A stretch of 64,000 nucleotides of DNA from Caenorhabditis elegans (lineage: Eukaryota; Nematoda; Chromadorea; Rhabditida; Rhabditidae): positions 12,958,001-13,022,000 of the forward strand of contig NC_003282.8 of NCBI RefSeq assembly GCF_000002985.6, in the 5' to 3' direction. This document shows positions 60,101 to 64,000 of the stretch, piece by piece. Within the stretch, counting starts at the first letter, position 1. Every line of letters starts with the position of its first letter. The position numbers and the translations under genes were made by a program. The notes below the pieces were generated by a model that saw only the letters and a list, made by a program, of their open reading frames with translations, searched no databases and was not told where the DNA came from.

Positions 60101-63100
60101 GTTTTGTTAGGTTCCTGTTATCCCGACCAGTCTTCAACATGGCCTAAAGAGTCCACGTGACCTGTACTTCTTCTCGAATATTCCACCCGAAACGTAATGT
60201 ATCTATGTTTATTACTTTTTGAATGACTCTGAGCCCCGCCAGATACACTCTCTCTTTCTGTGCATGAGCTTTTCCCCCGCGGCGCTGGAGGAGCTGCTTC
60301 ACCATTTTTGTTTGTTTTTGCATAAACACTCACCCACCACCAACACGACGACTTCGACACTCTTTTACGACGTTTCTATAGTTTATTCATATTTCTTTTC
60401 CTAGTTTTATTAATATTATTATGTTCTCAAAAAGGAAATTTTCTTATCCTAAATTTCTTTGTAAATCGTTTTTTTTTCTGGAAATCTAATGATAACAATA
60501 ATATCTGATAATCCTTGCGGATTATTTGGTTAAAGGGGTTGGCTGAAAGCTTTCTGTTCATATTTTCTCTGGAAAAGAAGAGAATTTTGATTTCTGTACG
60601 AAGAAAAAACCATTTTTTCAATTTTCAGTTCGCCTGACTCATAGTTAAAAGGTTTCCTCTCCTGTTTTCTAAACTTAACTTTTACTACTTTTAGACAAAA
60701 GCTTCAAGAAAAACAATGTGCTTGAATTATTCATAATGGAGGTTTTTGGTTGAATTTTGGCGGAGGGCATTTCCAAATTGGATCTGAAATTTCAGTAAGA
60801 AGCATTAAAAAATTGCCACGTCACTTTTTTTTGGCCTCAATGTCAACAACATGCCCCGTATGATGTTCGACTGCCATTAGGCGCTATGTCTAGTTCTTCC
60901 AACCACCATTACTGCCCCCATGTTGCCATTAGCTATGCTTCCAGTTGTCTTTTTTGATAATGACAACCTACAACTGCTTCTCGTACATTTATGAGGTTGT
61001 ATTCTTGGATACCGCAATTTCTTGACAAAGCTGGATTGATGTAGAGACCGGTTTTATGAATTTCGATTTAGGAATTTGAGCTCTCCCGACTGTGAGCTTT
61101 AATTCGAGCATGAGTATTTCAGTGTTTAAATTTGTCTAGGTACCGCAATAGAGCCCTACAGTACCTCGTGATTGTCGTACCGGAGCCTAATTATCTATTT
61201 ATGTCATAATTACAGTTTTGTTAAGCTCTTGATAAGCGGAACTCAATTTTTGCTGACAAAATTCTGAAACATGGGGTCTTACCGCGAGATCTTGGCCTTG
61301 GTTTTCTAATTATGGATTTTCCACCTTATTTTTTAGGAGTCATGTACGATAGTTAAAAGTTTTTGTGGCTCAAGCTCGCCTATTTCTCTCCCGGAGAACG
61401 CCTCCGAAAATATTAGAAAAGGCTTAAAAATGATTGTTTTTATGTCAAACAACGTGCAAACACCTTGGCGATAAAATGCACACAGGGCGGTCATTAGGGC
61501 GCCCCCGTCAAACCGCAACTACCTCTCTCAACTTTGTTTTTCATCTGAATTGACTCATCTCCCAGCCAGTTCCTCATTGCAATTTGTATCCAATTCATGC
61601 GTAGAACACCATCTAATACGTGCCAAATGCACGCGGATTATCATTTTTCCCCCTTCACCACCGCTTTTTTCTCAATATAACGTCTTCTGCTTTTCTCTTC
61701 TTTTTTCTAATGCTCTGGCGGCGACAAATCACGTGCTTGCCAGATTTTGGATACTTTTTGCACGTTTATTACATCCCTTGGTTCTCAAATTTTATTTATT
61801 TGTTGTGATGATGATATATATTTCCTAAAGTATGCCCGGTTTTGATGTCTGCTGCCCTTCGAAGGAGGGGTAAAGCCTCTCGAAATTGGTCAACAAGCGC
61901 GCTCTCCGGAGAGAATGGAGAGGAGGTGGCAAAATGATCATGTTTTTTCGAAATTTCTGAAGACAGTACCAGTTCCTCCTACCACCTTCATTTCATCATG
62001 AAAACAGAAAGAATTGAAGGAAAAACAGGGAAATATAATTCTTTACGGTCGAGGATGTAAGATGAGAAAGAGGAGAAAGGCGTCGTCTCATCGCCATGAC
62101 AATGTCACCTAGTTACCCTTCTTCCTTTAGTTTTCAGCTGTTCATGTTTTCTGATCTGGAAATTTGTGAGTTCCTGTCAATGAGAATGCCAGTTTGACAT
62201 TCAATTGCCTCTGCAAAATAATATTTTGTGGCAAACTATACATTTAGTCCGAATGAATTTGTCATTCATGTTATAATAATCTCTCTGAAATCTAATGTTA
62301 ATCTAATTGATAGGGGCTTTCTGCCTAGATTTTGAGAATTTTCTTCTGTTTAGATAAACTTTAGCAGAAACTTATTCAAAAAAGTTCGTTTTTCCAAAGA
62401 ATGTGAAAACGTAGATTTCTCGTAGTAGGTGGGCACATTTTAGGAGTACTTGAGCAGTAGGCTCGCGGTTATGCACCAAACAAGTAGGTATGTTTTTATA
62501 GAGCAAACTTAAAATGTTACTGAATTTTGGTTTAAATTTCTGCATTATCAAAAGGAGTGCTACTTAGGCTTTTTATGGTTAGTAGGCGCGTCTTACGCCT
62601 GCCTACATCGTTACCTACTTACCGCCTTCTATATGGATTTTTAAGTCGTGTAGATTAGCTTTTTTTTAAATTTTAATTTGTTTTAAGAAAGCTGACAAGT
62701 ACTTTGGCAGTAGGCGTTCAGGTAGGCACAATGTCGCCTTGATGGCAGGATTTTTTCAATCATGAAAACAAATAACATGCAACTGAATTTTGGCATATCT
62801 TTGGCATTGCCAAAAAACCTTCAACACAGGTACTATACACATTTTCAGGCGTAGGTGCCTGTTTCATTCCTGTTCGCCTACTTGTCTGCCTGCCTACTAT
62901 TTTCCAGATTTTTGCGTAATCTTCAACATGCCCTTGCCAAGAATTTAGAGATATAAGCAGACTAATTCTGCATAAATCCCTCCCTGCTTTAAATTCGAAT
63001 TTCCGCAAAACATTTATCAAACGTTTAACCTCTTAAAATCCCCCTGCAAACCAACTCTTATCCATTTTCCCCAATATCCTGAAATTCAAAAATCTCTTGG

Positions 63101-63993
63101 TATTTTCCGATTTTCTCAAAATAAAGCTTTCGGGTGATCTTTCAGAATGAGCCCGCGCCACAGACTGAATTAAATTAGGCGACCGACGTCTTTTGCCACG
63201 TCACTGGGAAAATGATATAGGAAGGTGTGTATGCGTAATCTCATGAGCATGAGCTTAATCCATATTTCCTTCTTTCCTCTTTTTTCTATTTCACCTGGAA
63301 GTTTTTGTTATGCTTCACCGATTTTACTAGGACGCACACACACACACACACACACCTTGGCAGCAAACTTGAAACTTGCTGAACTCGACGAAAAGTACAC
63401 TTTTTCCCTCTAACGCGTTTTGTGATCAGCAGTTCTCTGCGGAAAAGAGCGTTGTTGCCCCCTCTCGCGCGCGCATCTTTTCCTTCCGCGCCTATATACT
63501 TTTGCTCTATTATTTCTTTTTGCCCATTTTCGCCCGTAATGTCAATACACAGTACGTCGTCAATGTCTCGGAGCGCGCGCGCCAACGTTCTACGCTGCGT
63601 GTATATGGATGACGAAAGCACTAGCTCTCCGAGCACTCACACGTAAACTGCCCAGTGTCCATTGAGCCGCGTGTGTTTGCCTACTGTTTCGGCTTGATCT
63701 GTTTGGCAATGAGCTGTTTTGTTTTTGAGCTGTTGCTGCTGCTGTTTTTTGTGTATGTGACGGGCGCAGCGGTAGCGGCTCCCTAGAGAAATGTTGAATT
63801 GGAATTTCAAATGGAGCAGGGTAGTGACACAGAATACGAAATTGGTATCCATAGCACCCTTGATTTTGGAGCTTCTTCTCTTCTTTCTGAGAGCTGAGAG
63901 CACAACACTCTGTCACTGAACAGATATTTTGAAATTCTCAGGCAGGTCACCTGTTGGTCAGCCGGCTCGCGTCCGCAGAGCAAAAGTCGTCAG
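51158..63993 (+). CDS. Large gene Q, 5' exons (low-complexity N-terminus; possibly a DYRK-type kinase)
   Basis: Five phase-compatible exons are joined: 51158-51229 (MAALASFTRNSRSYGQ..), 51460-51515, 56614-56824, 56899-57115 and 63942-63993. The last ends at donor GTGTGAG on the window edge, so the gene is incomplete. About 202 residues are seen. There is no signal peptide and no folded domain; exons 3-4 are rich in Ser, Asn, Gln and His (SSSSSNHHHP, SSTNSSTNN), then comes GTISRDLKQSIRDISPP. In exon 3 the other two frames are also open, but only the chosen one fits both flanking phases. Introns of 5.1 and 6.8 kb contrast with the compact CUB cluster. From memory the start resembles long isoforms of C. 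elegans mbk-2 (DYRK family); this is a tentative recollection, not shown by any domain here. Confidence 0.7.
51516..54400. other. First part of the 5.1-kb intron of Q
   Basis: No exon is supported. It holds a TGCCTGCCTGCCTGCC-type repeat at 52331-52350, a CCCCCCCC run near 51685, and AT-rich sequence. The open frames at 51434-51769 (-) and 53070-53489 (+) have no splice context or recognisable domain. Confidence 0.45.
54437..54566 (+). CDS. Alternative first exon of gene Q with its own GC-rich promoter
   Basis: ATG at 54490 opens 25 codons (MKNSLTDSNISKKNFKKLPS and a few more residues) that end with donor AG/GTGAGG at 54566 in phase 2. That is exactly the phase needed to join exon 56614 of Q, where it would read Ser-Glu-Cys-Pro. 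Exon 51515 leaves the same phase, so the two starts are interchangeable. Just upstream, 54437-54480 contains GAGGCGGCTC and CTCGCGCGCGC, a GC-rich patch that looks like a promoter. The exon is basic (many Lys), unlike the longer form. Confidence 0.6.
54570..56613. other. Rest of the 5.1-kb intron of Q
   Basis: A GC-richer patch at 54740-54830 holds GCGTCACGGAGACGC, an inverted repeat that reads as CGTCTCCGTGACGC on the - strand. Two copies of CCCGTGAGGTGTCGG lie at 55829-55843 and 55926-55940, with an inverted GCCCGACAC between them. A palindrome-free AT-rich tail leads to the acceptor at 56613. No other exon is supported. Confidence 0.45.
58571..58632. repeat. Short interstitial telomere-like patch
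   Basis: GCATAGGC, GCTTAGG and TTAGGC units (about seven) lie in the same orientation as the array at 49850-50222. It is about 60 bases long and lies inside the large Q intron. Confidence 0.6.
63333..63355. repeat. CA dinucleotide repeat
   Basis: About eleven CA units (microsatellite) lie immediately left of the GC-rich island. It is likely length-variable between strains. Confidence 0.85.
63420..63900. promoter_or_regulatory. GC-rich island before the last Q exon seen
   Basis: The stretch has TCTCGCGCGCGC (63465-63476), TCGGAGCGCGCGCGCCAACG (63569-63588), CTACGCTGCG and many other CG dinucleotides, against AT-rich flanks. It ends about 40 bases before the acceptor at 63941. The position suggests an internal promoter for shorter Q isoforms starting at or after this exon. 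The open frames here (63286-63916) run on both strands and are composition effects. Confidence 0.5.
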
Positions 63994-64000
63994 GTGTGAG

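Larger units (their letters stand above)
57116..63941. other. 6.8-kb intron of Q
   Basis: I found no supported exon. Contents include GAA repeats (58045-58070), a telomere-like patch (GGCATAGGCATAGGCTTAGG, 58571-58632), a TGCCTACCTGCCTGCCTAC repeat (59941-59958), TAGGC-type repeats at 62450-62730 and 62850-62900, a CA repeat (63333-63355), and a GC-rich island (63420-63800). CT-rich tracts near 57880-58020 and 58890-58990 produce long open frames without other evidence of coding. Confidence 0.5.

Noticed and set aside
1-64000. tRNA, rRNA, CRISPR arrays, operator or Shine-Dalgarno type bacterial signals
   Set aside because: Scanned by eye; no cloverleaf with GTTCGAATCC-type T-arm, no spaced direct repeats, and the gene structure is eukaryotic.

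Overview
The window reads as nematode nuclear DNA, almost certainly Caenorhabditis and probably C. elegans. The evidence is AT-rich sequence, short introns (often 45-60 bases) ending in TTTTCAG, TTAGGC-type interstitial telomeric repeats, dispersed TAGGCAGG repeats, and a cluster of secreted CUB-like proteins typical of that genus. From memory the cluster resembles the dod-17/dod-22/dod-24 neighbourhood of C. elegans chromosome IV. I could not check this, so no gene symbols are assigned.

Positions 1-24 kb hold nine paralogous genes of about 340 residues, all with an 8-exon template: six on the + strand before and after an E/F pair on the - strand, plus the D and I subfamily. Seven belong to one subfamily (A, B, C, E, F, G, H) and two to a second (D, I). 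Each starts with a signal peptide, continues with a CUB-like domain and ends with a conserved VVSSGKAVFTF-type strand. Gene F carries a frameshifting tandem duplication and is probably a pseudogene. Gene I carries a 1.3-kb palindromic element in an intron.

Positions 24-38 kb hold a second block, all on the - strand. Four longer CUB-like genes of 490-501 residues (J, M, N, O) end in a hydrophobic C-terminal tail that looks like a GPI-anchor signal. Two orphan N-terminal modules (K, L) lie in tandem upstream of J, and one short single-domain gene with an acidic tail (P) ends the block. Most promoters in the cluster have a TGATAA (GATA-type) motif about 70-150 bases before the ATG, which suggests co-expression in the intestine. 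Members of this family in C. elegans are known as insulin/DAF-16- and p38-pathway-responsive, pathogen-induced secreted proteins, so the block probably acts as a set of gut-secreted and gut-surface proteins.

Positions 38-51 kb hold no protein gene I can support. The stretch is AT- and pyrimidine-rich, with promoter-like GC-richer islands near 41 kb and telomere-like repeats at 49.4-50.2 kb. From 51.16 kb to the right edge lie the 5' exons of one large + strand gene (Q) with introns of 5.1 and 6.8 kb. It encodes a low-complexity S/N/Q-rich N-terminus and has an alternative first exon at 54.49 kb. Its last exon seen here ends 7 bases before the window edge, so its catalytic or structural domain lies outside. 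I tentatively think of the DYRK-family kinase mbk-2, from memory only.
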